Shown here piece after piece: positions 1-8,757 of a DNA stretch of 64,000 nt. The stretch lies in assembly GCA_028284605.1 (NCBI GenBank), contig JANQRL010000033.1, forward strand, positions 62,001 through 126,000, read 5' to 3'. The DNA is from Paracoccaceae bacterium (GTDB taxonomy: Bacteria > Pseudomonadota > Alphaproteobacteria > Rhodobacterales > Rhodobacteraceae). The stretch's first letter is position 1. The number at the start of each line of letters is the position of its first letter. Position numbers and translations under genes: made by a program. The notes under the pieces are model-generated. The model was not told the origin of the DNA and searched no databases. It worked only from the letters and a program-made list of their open reading frames with translations.

Positions 1-2
1 GC

Positions 3-896
3 ATCGCGCTCAAGGACCCGGTGCTGGTGCTGGAAAACTTCTACTACCGCGACGGGTCGTTTCCGAAGGGCACGATGATCTCGGGCGCGCTGCCGCCGGA
101 GGTTTCGCTCGACGTCTCCAGCACCAGTGCCGCACACGACGAGATGCAGCAGCTCCTGATGGACGCGGTGGCGGCGGCGCCGGTCAACGGTCTGGTGCGC
201 GACCCGAAGGACAGCCTCTTCACCCTGACCCACAACACCACCCGGATCGCCCCGGCCCATGTCGCCGCACTCGACGGTGCCGCCCTGCCCGACCCCGGCG
301 ACCCGATTGCCGCGCTCAGGCCCACGGCCGATGCCGACACCCATCAGCCGCTCGCCGAGAAGGTGATGTCGGAGGACGACATGGCGGCGCGGATCAAGGC
401 CGACCCGCCGCCGGCGCCGACCCTCGACGGCAGCAAGAAGCTCCTGCACCTGCGGACCTATTGCCGCCTGAACGCCGATGGCACCTATCACTGCCTGCGC
501 GAGCAATATGCCCAGAGCTCCTCGTCCTGGACCTTCACCGTGGACGACCGCGCCGACAGCCGCGACGCGATCGCGCCCGATTCCGGCAGCTACTTCGCCA
601 TCGGCCTCGCCTTCTGCTTCATGACCCAGATCGGCCGTTTCGCCCATATGGCCAAGCATCCGCTCCACGCCTACCGCGTCGTGCAGGACCTGCACTTCAC
701 CCTCGGCGGCGCGTCCTCGGGCACCGGCAAGGGCGGCACTGCCGATCCGGTGGAGACCCATGTCTTCATGGATTCGGAGACCGACGACGCCACCGTGCAG
801 GACATCGTGCGGGTCGCGGAGCGCACCTGCTTTCTGCACGCGCTCTGCCGCGACCGGGCCAAGGTCAAGCTGCGCCGCGAACCGATCGGAGCCTGA
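3..896 (+). CDS. OsmC family protein, 5' end outside window
   Basis: The reading frame is open to the left edge, so the gene is cut by the window; an internal GTG at 21 is probably not the true start. The C-terminal half looks like an OsmC/Ohr fold: a cysteine in AFCFMTQIG (about residue 205 of what is visible) and a second in RTCFLHALCR (about 276) sit where the peroxidatic pair of the family lies. OsmC proteins reduce organic hydroperoxides with the two cysteines. The visible part is about 297 residues, roughly twice a single-domain OsmC (about 140), so there is an extra N-terminal region that I cannot assign, possibly a degenerate second OsmC unit. It converges on the minus-strand gene that follows, with only 6 bp between the stops. 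Confidence 0.6.
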   Translation: MALKDPVLVLENFYYRDGSFPKGTMISGALPPEVSLDVSSTSAAHDEMQQLLMDAVAAAPVNGLVRDPKDSLFTLTHNTTRIAPAHVAALDGAALPDPGDPIAALRPTADADTHQPLAEKVMSEDDMAARIKADPPPAPTLDGSKKLLHLRTYCRLNADGTYHCLREQYAQSSSSWTFTVDDRADSRDAIAPDSGSYFAIGLAFCFMTQIGRFAHMAKHPLHAYRVVQDLHFTLGGASSGTGKGGTADPVETHVFMDSETDDATVQDIVRVAERTCFLHALCRDRAKVKLRREPIGA

Positions 897-902
897 CGGG
901 GA

Positions 903-1655
903 TCACCCGGTCAGGCCGACCCGGATCAGGTTCACCGAGATCACGAAGAGCGCGATCTCTACGATGACGAAGAAGATGCGCTCCGGGATGATCCGGGTGA
1001 TCCGGTAGCCGAGCCAGGCCCCGAAGATCGCCATCGGCGCCAGGGTGAGAACGGTCCGCATGTCGCCCCATTCGATCAGGCCCAGGGCCAGGTAGGGCGG
1101 GACCTTCATGACGTTGATCGTGGCGAAGAGGATCGTCGAGGTTCCGGCAAAGGCCATCTTCGGCAGTTGCTGGGGCAGGACATACATCTGATAGGCCGGT
1201 CCCCCGGCGTGAGAGACGAAGCTGGTGAAGCCCGACACCGACCCCCAGACGAGCCCGCGGGGCACATCGGCCGGACGCGGCGTCGATTTGCCCATGAACC
1301 GGATGCGCAGCCGGATGGTGAGGAAGGCCAGCCCGATACAGCCGATCACCACCCGGACCATGTCGTCATCGGTCAGATCGAACAGCATGTAGCCGGCGAA
1401 GATGCCGATAGCCGAGGCCGGGATCAGGATGGCGAGGTTCCGGGCCGAATAGGAATGGCGGTAGATCCAGACGCCGTAGATGTCCGAGATCAGGTAGACG
1501 GGCAAGAGCAGCCCCGCTGCCTGCAACGGCGACATGACAAGCGACATGGTCGGCACGCTCAGAAGGGCGATCATCGGCAGGCCGCCCTTGGAGCCGCCGA
1601 CGAAGAGCGCCGCCGCGAAGGCCGCGACCCAGAACAGAACCGGGTCCACCGTCAC
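903..1655 (-). CDS. Sulfite exporter TauE/SafE family (TSUP) membrane protein
   Basis: A 250-residue, strongly hydrophobic protein with about eight predicted membrane segments. It has the glycine- and proline-rich segment FVGGSKGGLPMI near residue 18 and FTSFVSHAGGPAYQMYVLP near residue 148, both typical of the two halves of TSUP (TauE/SafE, old DUF81) transporters. The family exports or imports organosulfur and sulfur oxyanions; substrates are rarely known, so none is assigned. It lies 36 bp downstream of the glutathione transferase on the same strand and may be the last gene of that small operon, which would fit export of a sulfur-containing product, but this is inference. Confidence 0.8.
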   Translation of the reverse strand: MTVDPVLFWVAAFAAALFVGGSKGGLPMIALLSVPTMSLVMSPLQAAGLLLPVYLISDIYGVWIYRHSYSARNLAILIPASAIGIFAGYMLFDLTDDDMVRVVIGCIGLAFLTIRLRIRFMGKSTPRPADVPRGLVWGSVSGFTSFVSHAGGPAYQMYVLPQQLPKMAFAGTSTILFATINVMKVPPYLALGLIEWGDMRTVLTLAPMAIFGAWLGYRITRIIPERIFFVIVEIALFVISVNLIRVGLTG

Positions 1656-1691
1656 CGCCCGGCCCAGCGATCCGTTGTCATGTCATGCGCC

Positions 1692-2483
1692 TCACGCCGC
1701 CCAGAGCCTGGCGATGGTGTCGAAGGCGCCGGTGCCGTGCTCGGTCCGCTTGGCCTCGGTGATGTCGCCCCAGTCCACGACCGCCTTCCGATAGGCCGGG
1801 CGGGCCGCGATCCGGGCGTACCAGTCGTTCAGCGGTGCCATTTCGGCCCAGAGCGGGGCCATCATGAAAGATTCCATGCGGCGCAGATAGACGACCAGCG
1901 CGATATCGGCCAGCGAATAGCTGTCGCCGGCGAGCCAGTCGTGATCTGTCAACCGGGCGTTCATATCCTCGAAGAGCCCCCGGAAGGTCTTCAGCGCCCC
2001 GGGCAGGAGGGGGGAGTCCAGCCCCATCGAGATATTGACCTGATCGTTGTCCCGGCGGACCAGATCGCGCATATGGGCGTGGTACTTCTCGATCTTCTCC
2101 TGGCCCTGCTCCAGATAGATGAAGCGGTTCACGATGCAGACGCCGATGGTGCGGCTGGCGACATGAACGCCATCTCCGATCCGGTGCATCCAGAGCCGCA
2201 TGCTCGCGCGGTCCTCGGGCGAGGTGGGCCGGAACGACGTCTCCGGAAAGGCGTCGTCGAGATATTCCAGGATGATGTTCGATTCCGCGATCCCGACACC
2301 GTTGTTTTCGACCACCGGGATCAGGCCCTTGGGGTTCATCTCGTGGTAATTGTCGGGCAGCTGATCGATATCGCCGCGGGCGGTGTCGACGATGACGCTG
2401 GTCCATTCCAGACCCTTCTCTTCGATCAGGAGCCGCACCCGCTGCGCGGCGGTGGAACGGTCGTAATGGTAGAGGGTCAGCAC
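1692..2483 (-). CDS. Glutathione S-transferase family protein
   Basis: 263 residues with a thioredoxin-like N-terminal domain (LTLYHYDRSTAAQRVRLLI, then NPKGLIPVVE and the glutathione-binding AESNIILEYL) and an all-helical C-terminal domain with the family motif SLADIALVVYLRR. I chose the GTG start at 2483: the fold begins immediately after it, and it overlaps the stop of the upstream glutathionyl-hydroquinone reductase (ending at 2477) by 7 bp, which points to coupled translation. GSTs conjugate glutathione to electrophiles or remove it in catabolic pathways. Together with the neighbour it suggests glutathione-dependent processing of a quinone or chlorinated aromatic, but no aromatic dioxygenase is in view. 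Confidence 0.85.
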   Translation of the reverse strand: MLTLYHYDRSTAAQRVRLLIEEKGLEWTSVIVDTARGDIDQLPDNYHEMNPKGLIPVVENNGVGIAESNIILEYLDDAFPETSFRPTSPEDRASMRLWMHRIGDGVHVASRTIGVCIVNRFIYLEQGQEKIEKYHAHMRDLVRRDNDQVNISMGLDSPLLPGALKTFRGLFEDMNARLTDHDWLAGDSYSLADIALVVYLRRMESFMMAPLWAEMAPLNDWYARIAARPAYRKAVVDWGDITEAKRTEHGTGAFDTIARLWAA

Positions 2484-3478
2484 GCCTTGGCCTCCTGCAA
2501 TGCGATCGGCCCCCATTCGGGTCCGTCGAGATCGATGGCGGCGCCGGCCGGGATGATCCCGTAAGGATTGATGCGGCGATGGGCCAGGTAGTAGTGGTCG
2601 ACGATATGGTCCATGTGGACGGTCTCCCGCACCCCCGGCAGGTTCAGGATGTCCCGGGTGTGGCGCCGCAGGTTCGGGTAATCGGTGAGCGGCCGGATAT
2701 TGCACTTGAAGTGGAAGTAGTAGACCGGCTCGAACCGGATCATCGTGGTGAAGAGCCGCCAGTCGGATTCGAGCGGTCGGTCGCCATGCAGGAAACGCCT
2801 GTCGGCGAGCCGCTGATCGAGCCGACCGAACATGTCGAACATCGCCGCGACGCCCTTTTCATAGGCCCCCTGCGACTGCGCGAAGCCGGTCCGATAGACC
2901 CCGTTATTGATCGTCCGGTAGACCGCGGCATTGATCTCGTCGATCTCCGCTTCGAGGCCCTCGGGCAGGAAATCGGTCCATGTCTTTGCCAGCCCGCGAA
3001 ACGCCTCGCCGCCAAGCATGCGGATCACCTCGGCGGATTCGTTATTGACGATGCTGCCGGTCTCGCGGTCCCAGAGAACCGGCACCGTGACCTTGCCGGA
3101 ATAGGTCGGGTCGGCCTTCGTGTAGACCTGATGCATGTAGCGGGCGTCCCCGATCATGTCGGGGGTCGCGCCGGGATAGTCGGCGAACTCCCAGCCGTTC
3201 TCCAGATTGACCGGATGGACGACGGAGATGTCGATGGCGTCGTCGAGACCGAGGACGCTGCGGTAGATCAGCGCGCGATGCGCCCAGGGGCAGGCATAGG
3301 AGACATAGAGGTGGTAGCGCCCGGCCTCGGCCTTGAACCCGCCGGTTCCGGTCGGGCCCGGCGCGCCCTGCGCCGTCACCCAGTTCCGAAAGGCCGAGGC
3401 GTTGCGGACGAACTGGCCGTCTTTCTTCACTTCCCGCGTGTTGGTGTCGTGCCAGACACCGTCGACCAGTTGCCCCAT
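2477..3478 (-). CDS. Glutathionyl-hydroquinone reductase (GST Xi/YqjG-type)
   Basis: 333 residues, the usual length of this class. The catalytic cysteine lies in YACPWAHRAL (Cys63), followed by GLDDAIDISVVHP and the long insert YTKADPTYSGKVTVPVLWD that defines the S-glutathionyl-(hydro)quinone reductases (PcpF, YqjG, ECM4). The motif VNNESAEVIRML is the glutathione gamma-glutamyl site. These enzymes reduce glutathionyl-hydroquinones to free hydroquinone plus glutathione disulfide. It is first in a minus-strand unit with the GST (7-bp overlap) and the TSUP exporter. The ATG at 3478 is preceded on the coding strand by a GGGAAG box, supporting that start. Confidence 0.9.
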   Translation of the reverse strand: MGQLVDGVWHDTNTREVKKDGQFVRNASAFRNWVTAQGAPGPTGTGGFKAEAGRYHLYVSYACPWAHRALIYRSVLGLDDAIDISVVHPVNLENGWEFADYPGATPDMIGDARYMHQVYTKADPTYSGKVTVPVLWDRETGSIVNNESAEVIRMLGGEAFRGLAKTWTDFLPEGLEAEIDEINAAVYRTINNGVYRTGFAQSQGAYEKGVAAMFDMFGRLDQRLADRRFLHGDRPLESDWRLFTTMIRFEPVYYFHFKCNIRPLTDYPNLRRHTRDILNLPGVRETVHMDHIVDHYYLAHRRINPYGIIPAGAAIDLDGPEWGPIALQEAKAC

Positions 3479-3510
3479 TCGGCTTCCCTCTTGCGTCTCT
3501 CTTACGAACG

Positions 3511-3539
3511 GGGCCCCGCCACCAAAGGCGGCGAGGCCC
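3511..3539 (-). terminator. GC-rich hairpin between importer and reductase operons
   Basis: GGGCC and CCGCC (3511-3520) pair with GGCGG (3527-3531) and GGCCC (3535-3539) around an ACCAAA loop, with a 3-base bulge. It lies just past the stop of the binding-protein gene (3587) and before the reductase start (3478). No run of T follows on the minus strand, so it may be a Rho-assisted end or an mRNA-stabilising stem, not a classic intrinsic terminator. Confidence 0.4.
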
Positions 3540-3586
3540 GATCTGCGATCCCTGCGGCGGCCCCATCCCGCCGCCGGCCCTGTCGG

Positions 3587-4663
3587 TCAGAGCGACGGCG
3601 GGCTTTGCTCGAGCCCGAGCGCCTCCTGCGCCGCCCACAGATAGGACAGGTCGAAATACTGGCGCCAGTCGATCCCCTCAGGCAGTTGCTGGGTCTCGAC
3701 CAGGGTGGCGACGAAATCGTCCATGTCTTCGGCCGCGTCCCAGCCGCCGTCATGGCTGAGCTGCGCCAGTTCCACGTCATAAAGCGCGCGGAATGAATCC
3801 GGGATCTCGTAGCCGAGGTCGAGCATAAGCTGATAAGCCTGCTCCTTGTTGTCGGGCTGGATCAGCCATTGACGCGCCCTGAGATCGGCGACGAGCCACG
3901 CCTGGGCGGTGTCGGCATTCTCCTCCAGCCAATCGCCCATCACCGCGAAGGCTTCCTGCGGCGCGCTGACCAGTTCCTCGAAGAGAAACTTGCCGCCGGC
4001 CTCTTCCAACGGCGCACGGTGCCGCGGGAACAGGCTTGCGGCATCGATGGAGCCGTTGATCACCGCGCCGAGGCGCGAATCCGAGCCGCCGGAGGACGGC
4101 ACGAAGGACACGTCGTTGTCGGGGTCGAGGCCCATCTTCATCAGGATCTGACGCTGGATATAGGTGTTGCGCCCCGCGAGGTTGCCGCCGGTCACGGTCC
4201 GTCCGCGCAGATCGTCGGGGGTCTCGATCCCCTCGCCCACCCCCATGATCCACCATTCGGCATCGCGGTGCAGCGAGATCATGGTGATCGGCAGGCCGCT
4301 GGAATTGCCGGCGGCGAGGAATTCGCTGGTATCGCCATGGGCGATATCGAGGCTGCCGCCGACCAGACCGGCGATGTACTCATCGGACAGGATGATCTCG
4401 AACTCCTCGATCCCGCCATTCTCATAGAAACCCAGGGTCTGGGCGATCCGGAACGCCCATTGATTGGCGTAGTTCGGGTTGAAATCGCCCATCTTGATCG
4501 CGTTGAGATTGGCGATCACATTGTCGGCGCTCGGCGTCTGCGCGCCCGCCCGGCCGGGCAGCGTGCCCGCGGCGATCATCGTGCCCAGCACACCGGCGCC
4601 GCCCTGGAACAGCACGTCCCTGCGATTAAGCCGGATCGGCCCGGTCTTGGTGATCTTCTTCAT
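3587..4663 (-). CDS. ABC transporter substrate-binding protein, NitT/TauT type, Tat-exported
   Basis: 358 residues. The N-terminus carries a twin-arginine signal (LNRRDVLFQGGAG, then a hydrophobic stretch ending PGRAGAQT), so the protein is exported folded to the periplasm. The body has the SsuA/TauA/ThiY-type pattern: FNPNYANQWAFRIAQTLGFYENGG near the start of the mature part and DDLRGRTVTGGNLAGRNTYI in the middle. The family binds sulfonates, nitrate, pyrimidines or similar small molecules; the ligand is not predictable here. A strong GGAGGAGA ribosome site precedes the ATG. It is the third gene of the operon ATPase-permease-binding protein (6471 to 3587), 66 bp after the permease, a common arrangement for this class. 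Confidence 0.85.
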   Translation of the reverse strand: MKKITKTGPIRLNRRDVLFQGGAGVLGTMIAAGTLPGRAGAQTPSADNVIANLNAIKMGDFNPNYANQWAFRIAQTLGFYENGGIEEFEIILSDEYIAGLVGGSLDIAHGDTSEFLAAGNSSGLPITMISLHRDAEWWIMGVGEGIETPDDLRGRTVTGGNLAGRNTYIQRQILMKMGLDPDNDVSFVPSSGGSDSRLGAVINGSIDAASLFPRHRAPLEEAGGKFLFEELVSAPQEAFAVMGDWLEENADTAQAWLVADLRARQWLIQPDNKEQAYQLMLDLGYEIPDSFRALYDVELAQLSHDGGWDAAEDMDDFVATLVETQQLPEGIDWRQYFDLSYLWAAQEALGLEQSPPSL

Positions 4664-4729
4664 CTTGTCTCCTCCCTAGATGCCTTGTGGTCTTCCACGG
4701 TGGTCTTCCGCGTCCGGTGGGTCCCGGAC

Positions 4730-5614
4730 CTACATGATCACCTGCTGCCGCCAGGGCGCGATGTAAGCCTCGATCATCCGCGTGATCTTGATGAACGACA
4801 GCGAGATGATGACGAGCAGCAGCAGCACCGCGTACATCAGTTCCGAATTGAAGGTGTCGGCGGAGCGCACGATCAGGAAGCCGAGCCCGTTCGAGCCGCC
4901 GAAAATCTCCGCGATGATCACGCCGACCATGCCGCGGCCGATGCCCTGCTGCACACCGGCCACGATGAAGGGCAGCGTGTAGGGCAACACCACGTTGGAA
5001 TAGATCTGCCGCTTGTTGGCGCCGAACACCTTGGCCGCGGCGATCAGCGACTTCTCGGTGGTCTTCACCCCCGCCCAGGCATTGATCATGATCGGGAACA
5101 TCGCCGCGAGGGTCACGATGGTGACCTGCATCTCGACGGTAAAGCCCATGAACAGGATGAAGAGCGGCACCAGCGCGATCCGCGGCAGCGAGGCCAGGCC
5201 CCAGACGTAAGGCGACAGAATCCGCTCGATATAGCGGTTGCCGCCCATCAGCAGCCCGCCCGGAATGCCGATCAGGCAGGCCAGGAAGACGCCGATGGTC
5301 AGGGTCCGGAGCGTGTAGAGCAGATGGTCGATGATCTGTCCCGAGATGATCGCATCGGGCGGCGCGCGGCTGGTCAGCCCCTCGAAGAGCGTCTGGAACA
5401 TGCCCGAGGCGGTCGGGAAGAAGACCGGGTTGACCGCCCCTGACCGGGCGAAGATCTCCCAGATGATGAAGAAGATCGTGAGGTTCAGGACGGTGACCGC
5501 CCAGGTCCCGTACTGATCCCAGATCGTCCCCAGGGATATCTTGACGTCCTTGATCCGGTCGGCGTCGGAGAATTCGCCCGCGTGGCTCGGCCCGTGATGC
5601 TCTGAATCCGACAT
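4730..5614 (-). CDS. ABC transporter permease, NitT/TauT type
   Basis: 294 residues with six membrane segments and the permease coupling loop EKSLIAAAKVFGANKRQIYSNVVLP (quoted in parts: EKSLIAAAKVFGA, then VVLPYTLPFI). It is the inner-membrane channel for the binding protein encoded next. The ATG at 5614 shares its A with the TAA stop of the ATPase gene upstream, so the two are translationally coupled. Its length matches SsuC/TauC relatives, apart from an N-terminal extension of about 45 hydrophilic residues before the first membrane segment. Confidence 0.88.
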   Translation of the reverse strand: MSDSEHHGPSHAGEFSDADRIKDVKISLGTIWDQYGTWAVTVLNLTIFFIIWEIFARSGAVNPVFFPTASGMFQTLFEGLTSRAPPDAIISGQIIDHLLYTLRTLTIGVFLACLIGIPGGLLMGGNRYIERILSPYVWGLASLPRIALVPLFILFMGFTVEMQVTIVTLAAMFPIMINAWAGVKTTEKSLIAAAKVFGANKRQIYSNVVLPYTLPFIVAGVQQGIGRGMVGVIIAEIFGGSNGLGFLIVRSADTFNSELMYAVLLLLVIISLSFIKITRMIEAYIAPWRQQVIM

Positions 5615-6471
5615 TAGTCCTCCCCATGGGCGCCGGAACGCGCCTCGTCCTTGACCAGATCCCAGATGCGCTCGCGCAGTTCCGAGTATTCCGGCAGCGA
5701 TTTCACGTCGCCGCTGAAGCGCGGCCGCGGCAGGTTCACATCCAGCACTTCCTTGATGCGGCCGGGCCGGCGCGAGATCACCGCGATGCGGTCGCCCAGA
5801 ATGATCGCCTCGTCGATCGAGTGGGTGATGAAGACCACCGTCTGCCCGGTCTTGGAGACGAACTGCTCCAGCTCGCTCTGCATCGCCTCGCGGGTCATCG
5901 CATCGATGGCGGCGAACGGCTCGTCGGCGAGCAGGATCTTGGGCTCGGTGGCCAGCGCCCGGGCGATGCCGACCCGCTGGCGCATGCCGCCGGAGAGCTC
6001 GTAGGGGTAGGATTTCTCGAAACCCTTGAGGTCGACCAGTTCCAGATAGCGGTCGATCCGCTCGTCGATCTCCTTGTTCGAGAGGCCCAGATCCTGAAAC
6101 TCGAAGGGCATCCGGATGTTCGATTCCACCGTCCGCCAGGGCATCAGGGCATAATCCTGGAAAACCATTGCACGATCCGGACCGGGCCCCTTCACCGGCT
6201 TGCCGTCCACCTCCATCGAGCCCTCCCAGGGCAGCACGATGCCGGAGATCGCGTTGATGAAGGTCGACTTGCCGCAACCGGAGGGACCCAGAAGGCAAAC
6301 GAACTCGCCTTTGTTGATCGTAATCGTGATATCCCGCAGGGCCGTGAGCAGCTTGCGCTCGCGATGCAGCTTGTAGCCAACGGTGAGATTCTTGGCGACG
6401 ATGACGGGCTCGCGGGGGCGCGCCTCCGGATTCGACCGGATCGGCGTTGCCGGTGTTGCAGCCACGTTCAT
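5614..6471 (-). CDS. ABC transporter ATP-binding protein, NitT/TauT type
   Basis: 285 residues with Walker A ([13 protein letters not shown], about residue 60), Q-loop, signature [15 protein letters not shown], Walker [13 protein letters not shown] and the switch histidine in [12 protein letters not shown]. It energises uptake through the permease encoded immediately downstream (1-bp stop/start overlap). A GGAGGAGG ribosome site lies 6 bp before the ATG. It is the first gene of the operon and follows a clear promoter region with a LacI-like operator at 6513-6528. Confidence 0.92.
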   Translation of the reverse strand: MNVAATPATPIRSNPEARPREPVIVAKNLTVGYKLHRERKLLTALRDITITINKGEFVCLLGPSGCGKSTFINAISGIVLPWEGSMEVDGKPVKGPGPDRAMVFQDYALMPWRTVESNIRMPFEFQDLGLSNKEIDERIDRYLELVDLKGFEKSYPYELSGGMRQRVGIARALATEPKILLADEPFAAIDAMTREAMQSELEQFVSKTGQTVVFITHSIDEAIILGDRIAVISRRPGRIKEVLDVNLPRPRFSGDVKSLPEYSELRERIWDLVKDEARSGAHGED

Positions 6472-6512
6472 ATGCGCCTCCTCCCCGAAGCTGATCGCAG
6501 ATCACAGACGGA

Positions 6513-6528
6513 ATATGCAATCGTTTGC
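6513..6528 (-). promoter_or_regulatory. LacI-family-like operator (16 bp) before the NitT operon
   Basis: The plus strand reads ATATGCAATCGTTTGC, whose core GCAAACGATTGC (minus strand) is close to the GCAAACGTTTGC palindrome of PurR/RbsR-type LacI regulators. It is 42 bp upstream of the ATPase start and sits about where transcription should begin. The identical 16 bases occur, inverted, before the M24-fold gene at 12090-12105. Confidence 0.6.
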
Positions 6529-6530
6529 GT

Positions 6531-6559
6531 AAAGATCACCCGTTCTGTTGCTTTGTCAA
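6531..6559 (-). promoter_or_regulatory. Predicted sigma-70 promoter of the NitT importer operon
   Basis: The minus strand has a perfect -35 TTGACA (6559-6554). A -10 candidate 17-18 bp on (ATCTTT/TCTTTA) is weak, consistent with an activated or tightly repressed promoter. The operator at 6513-6528 overlaps the expected start point. Confidence 0.5.
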
Positions 6560-6626
6560 GCCTCCAAACTGAATTGGGCGCCCGTTTGCGCCCTCTAACG
6601 GGCCGATGAACCGGACGATCCGGTGC

Positions 6627-7592
6627 TCAGAGCGCCACCCGGTGATGCGGCGGCGCGTCGTCGAGCAGCACCCGGGCGACGTTCCGCCAGGCTTCCGAGA
6701 ACAGGGTCTGCGAAGCCTGCACGCTCACCCCCGCGATATGCGGCGTCAGGATCAGCCGCGCCGCCGCCGCGCCGCCAAGGGTCAGCAGCGGATTGTCTTT
6801 TTCCGGCGGCTCGGTGGAGAACACATCGACCGCCGCGCCGGCGATCGCGCCGGCCTCGAGGGCCCGGGCCAGCGCCGCCTCGTCGACGATCCCGCCGCGC
6901 GCGGCGTTGATCAGGACCGCCTCGGGCCTCATCCGGCCGATCAACGCGGCGTCGACCAGACCCCGGGTGCCGTCGCTGAGCGGCAGATGCAGCGTGACGA
7001 CATCGCAGGTGGCGAAGAGCGCGTCGAGAGTCACCGGTTGCGCCTCCGGCAGTTCGGGCCGCGCCGGATCGAAATAGGCGATCCCGGCCCCGAACGCCCG
7101 GCACCGATCCGCCACCGCCTGCCCGATCGTCCCCATCCCGACGATGCCCACCAGCAGCCCGCCGAGCCCGCGCCGGCCCGCCGCCACCATGGCCTTGCGG
7201 TGCCCGGCATAGTCCCCGGCGCGAATCGCAGCACCGGCCGTGTGGAAGCCGCGGGTCAGCGTCAGCGCGTTCGAGACGACATATTCGGCAAGGGCCGCGT
7301 TGGACCCCCCCGGCACGTTGGCGAGCGCGATGCCCTCCTCCTCCAGCACCGTCCGATCCAATCGGTCGAGCCCGGCGCCGGTCACCTGCACCAGGTCCAG
7401 CGCCGTGTCGCGAAACAGCGCGCCCGGCAGCGCCGGCCCCACTGCCGGGATCACAAGCGCCCGCGCGCCCCGAATCAGGCCCGGCAGATCGACGTCATCT
7501 GGCGTACGATAGGCGATGTCGAGGCCCTCCGGCGGAACGACGCCGATGGACGTGAAATCGCGCTCCGGCCGCAGGCAGAGAACGTCAGGCAT
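6627..7592 (-). CDS. D-isomer-specific 2-hydroxyacid dehydrogenase
   Basis: 321 residues with the family layout: a catalytic domain split around an NAD-binding Rossmann domain (VGIVGMGTIGQAVAD, about 149-163). The active-site triad is visible: Arg in NAARGGIVDE (232), Glu in FSTEPPEKDN (261) and His in LTPHIAGVS (285). The enzyme should interconvert a 2-keto acid and a D-2-hydroxy acid with NAD(P). It ends the operon that starts at 9846, and its start overlaps the stop of the cupin gene by 8 bp. In the pathway it probably reduces or oxidises the open-chain acid made by the creatininase-family hydrolase; the substrate is unknown. Confidence 0.88.
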   Translation of the reverse strand: MPDVLCLRPERDFTSIGVVPPEGLDIAYRTPDDVDLPGLIRGARALVIPAVGPALPGALFRDTALDLVQVTGAGLDRLDRTVLEEEGIALANVPGGSNAALAEYVVSNALTLTRGFHTAGAAIRAGDYAGHRKAMVAAGRRGLGGLLVGIVGMGTIGQAVADRCRAFGAGIAYFDPARPELPEAQPVTLDALFATCDVVTLHLPLSDGTRGLVDAALIGRMRPEAVLINAARGGIVDEAALARALEAGAIAGAAVDVFSTEPPEKDNPLLTLGGAAAARLILTPHIAGVSVQASQTLFSEAWRNVARVLLDDAPPHHRVAL

Positions 7593-7956
7593 TCTCTTCC
7601 CCGGTCAGTATCCGAAACGACGGGGCCGGGAAAAAGCACAGCATGATCAAAGGGCTGCCGCCGGTATTTCGCGTCACATGCCGCTCTCCCGGGGCAATGC
7701 GGATCGTGTCGCCCGGCGCCATGGCGAAGTCGCGCCCGTCGACCCAGGTCACGCCCGAACCGGACAGGACGTGGATGCATTCTTCGCACTCGGGATGCCA
7801 ATGCGGCGCACGGGCCGGTGCGCCGGGCTCCGGCACCGCGATCTCCACCAGCCGCAGGGTGCTGTCCGCGCCGCGCGCGCCGGAGACGATCTCCCGCGCG
7901 CGGCGGCCGGGAAGCCCCAGATCTTCGGCCGCGTCGAGCGTCACATGGATCGCCAT
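7585..7956 (-). CDS. Small cupin-domain protein
   Basis: 123 residues forming a single cupin barrel. The metal-binding histidine/glutamate motif is visible as HWHPECEECIHVLSG, with the second motif GERHVTRNTGG. Single-domain cupins of this kind act as isomerases, lyases or oxygenases on sugar acids and related compounds, or as sensors; the reaction here is not predictable. It is 3 bp downstream of the creatininase-family gene and overlaps the dehydrogenase start by 8 bp, so it belongs to the same four-gene operon. Confidence 0.8.
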   Translation of the reverse strand: MAIHVTLDAAEDLGLPGRRAREIVSGARGADSTLRLVEIAVPEPGAPARAPHWHPECEECIHVLSGSGVTWVDGRDFAMAPGDTIRIAPGERHVTRNTGGSPLIMLCFFPAPSFRILTGEENA

Positions 7957-7959
7957 CGC

Positions 7960-8748
7960 CTATTGCGCCGCGACGCCGTGGCCGGGCGCGCCCTGCACCC
8001 GGTCGAGCTGGTCGAAAATCTCCACCGCCTCTGCCGCAATCGCCTCGGCGATATCGGCGATCATCTTCCGGCCGCGCTCGGCCGTGGCCGGCGCCGGATC
8101 GCCATACCAGCCGGTCGGCGCGATGGAGCGGATGTCGGTCAGGACCGGCACGAAGCTGCGGGTCCGGCGGAGCTTGTCCATATGGGCGCCGGCCCGCGCC
8201 TCGGAGGAGCCCGAGACCCGGTCGAGATGCACCAGATCGCCGTGATCGGGCAGCACCGCGAGGGCCTCGATCTCTCCGGCATGGGTCAGCCCGCCGCATT
8301 CCGCGCCCCAAAGCTCCTCGGCGACATAGCAGGCCTGGGCGATCACCACGCTCAGGCCATGGGCCCGATGCAGTTTCTCCGCCGCGAGCGAAAGCGACGC
8401 CGAATTGCCCTCATGCCAGTTGACGATCAGCAGCCGCTTGGCGCCGTGCCGGGCGGTCGACAGGCAGGTTTCGATCACCACCCGCTGATAGGTCTCCGGG
8501 CTGAGCGAGATCGTCGCCTCATAGGGCATGTGCATCGGCGTCACGCCAAGCGGCCCGCCGGGCAGCACCACGCCGTCCATCCGTTCCGCCACTCCGTGGG
8601 CGACGCTGTTGGCGGCATAGATATCGGTGCCGGTGGGCAGATGCGCGCCATGCTGTTCGACGCTGCCGCAGGGCAGGATGACCAGCGGATTGCGCTCGAA
8701 CTGCGCCTTGATCTCGGGCTGGGTCAGCTCGATCCAGTAGCGTGACAT
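7960..8748 (-). CDS. Creatininase family amidohydrolase
   Basis: 262 residues. The binuclear-metal residues are in place: Glu31 and His33 in SVEQHGAHLPTGTD, Asp42, His112 in VNWHEGN, and the Glu of THAGEIEAL. The family includes creatininase, mycofactocin-type peptidases and hydrolases of cyclic diketones in inositol breakdown. With a Gfo/Idh/MocA oxidoreductase upstream (9 bp away) and a 2-hydroxyacid dehydrogenase downstream, opening of an oxidised ring or lactone is a better guess than creatinine hydrolysis. There is no sarcosine oxidase or urea pathway nearby. The exact substrate is unknown. Confidence 0.85.
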   Translation of the reverse strand: MSRYWIELTQPEIKAQFERNPLVILPCGSVEQHGAHLPTGTDIYAANSVAHGVAERMDGVVLPGGPLGVTPMHMPYEATISLSPETYQRVVIETCLSTARHGAKRLLIVNWHEGNSASLSLAAEKLHRAHGLSVVIAQACYVAEELWGAECGGLTHAGEIEALAVLPDHGDLVHLDRVSGSSEARAGAHMDKLRRTRSFVPVLTDIRSIAPTGWYGDPAPATAERGRKMIADIAEAIAAEAVEIFDQLDRVQGAPGHGVAAQ

Positions 8749-8757
8749 CGCCCGACC

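Noticed and set aside
1167..2564. Long open plus-strand frame (about 465 codons) across the TSUP and GST genes
   Set aside because: It is antisense to two well-supported families and encodes an Asp/Gly/His/Arg-rich sequence typical of antisense frames in GC-rich DNA. The same applies to other long frames opposite real genes, for example 21292-22803, 30474-32663 and 35764-37911.
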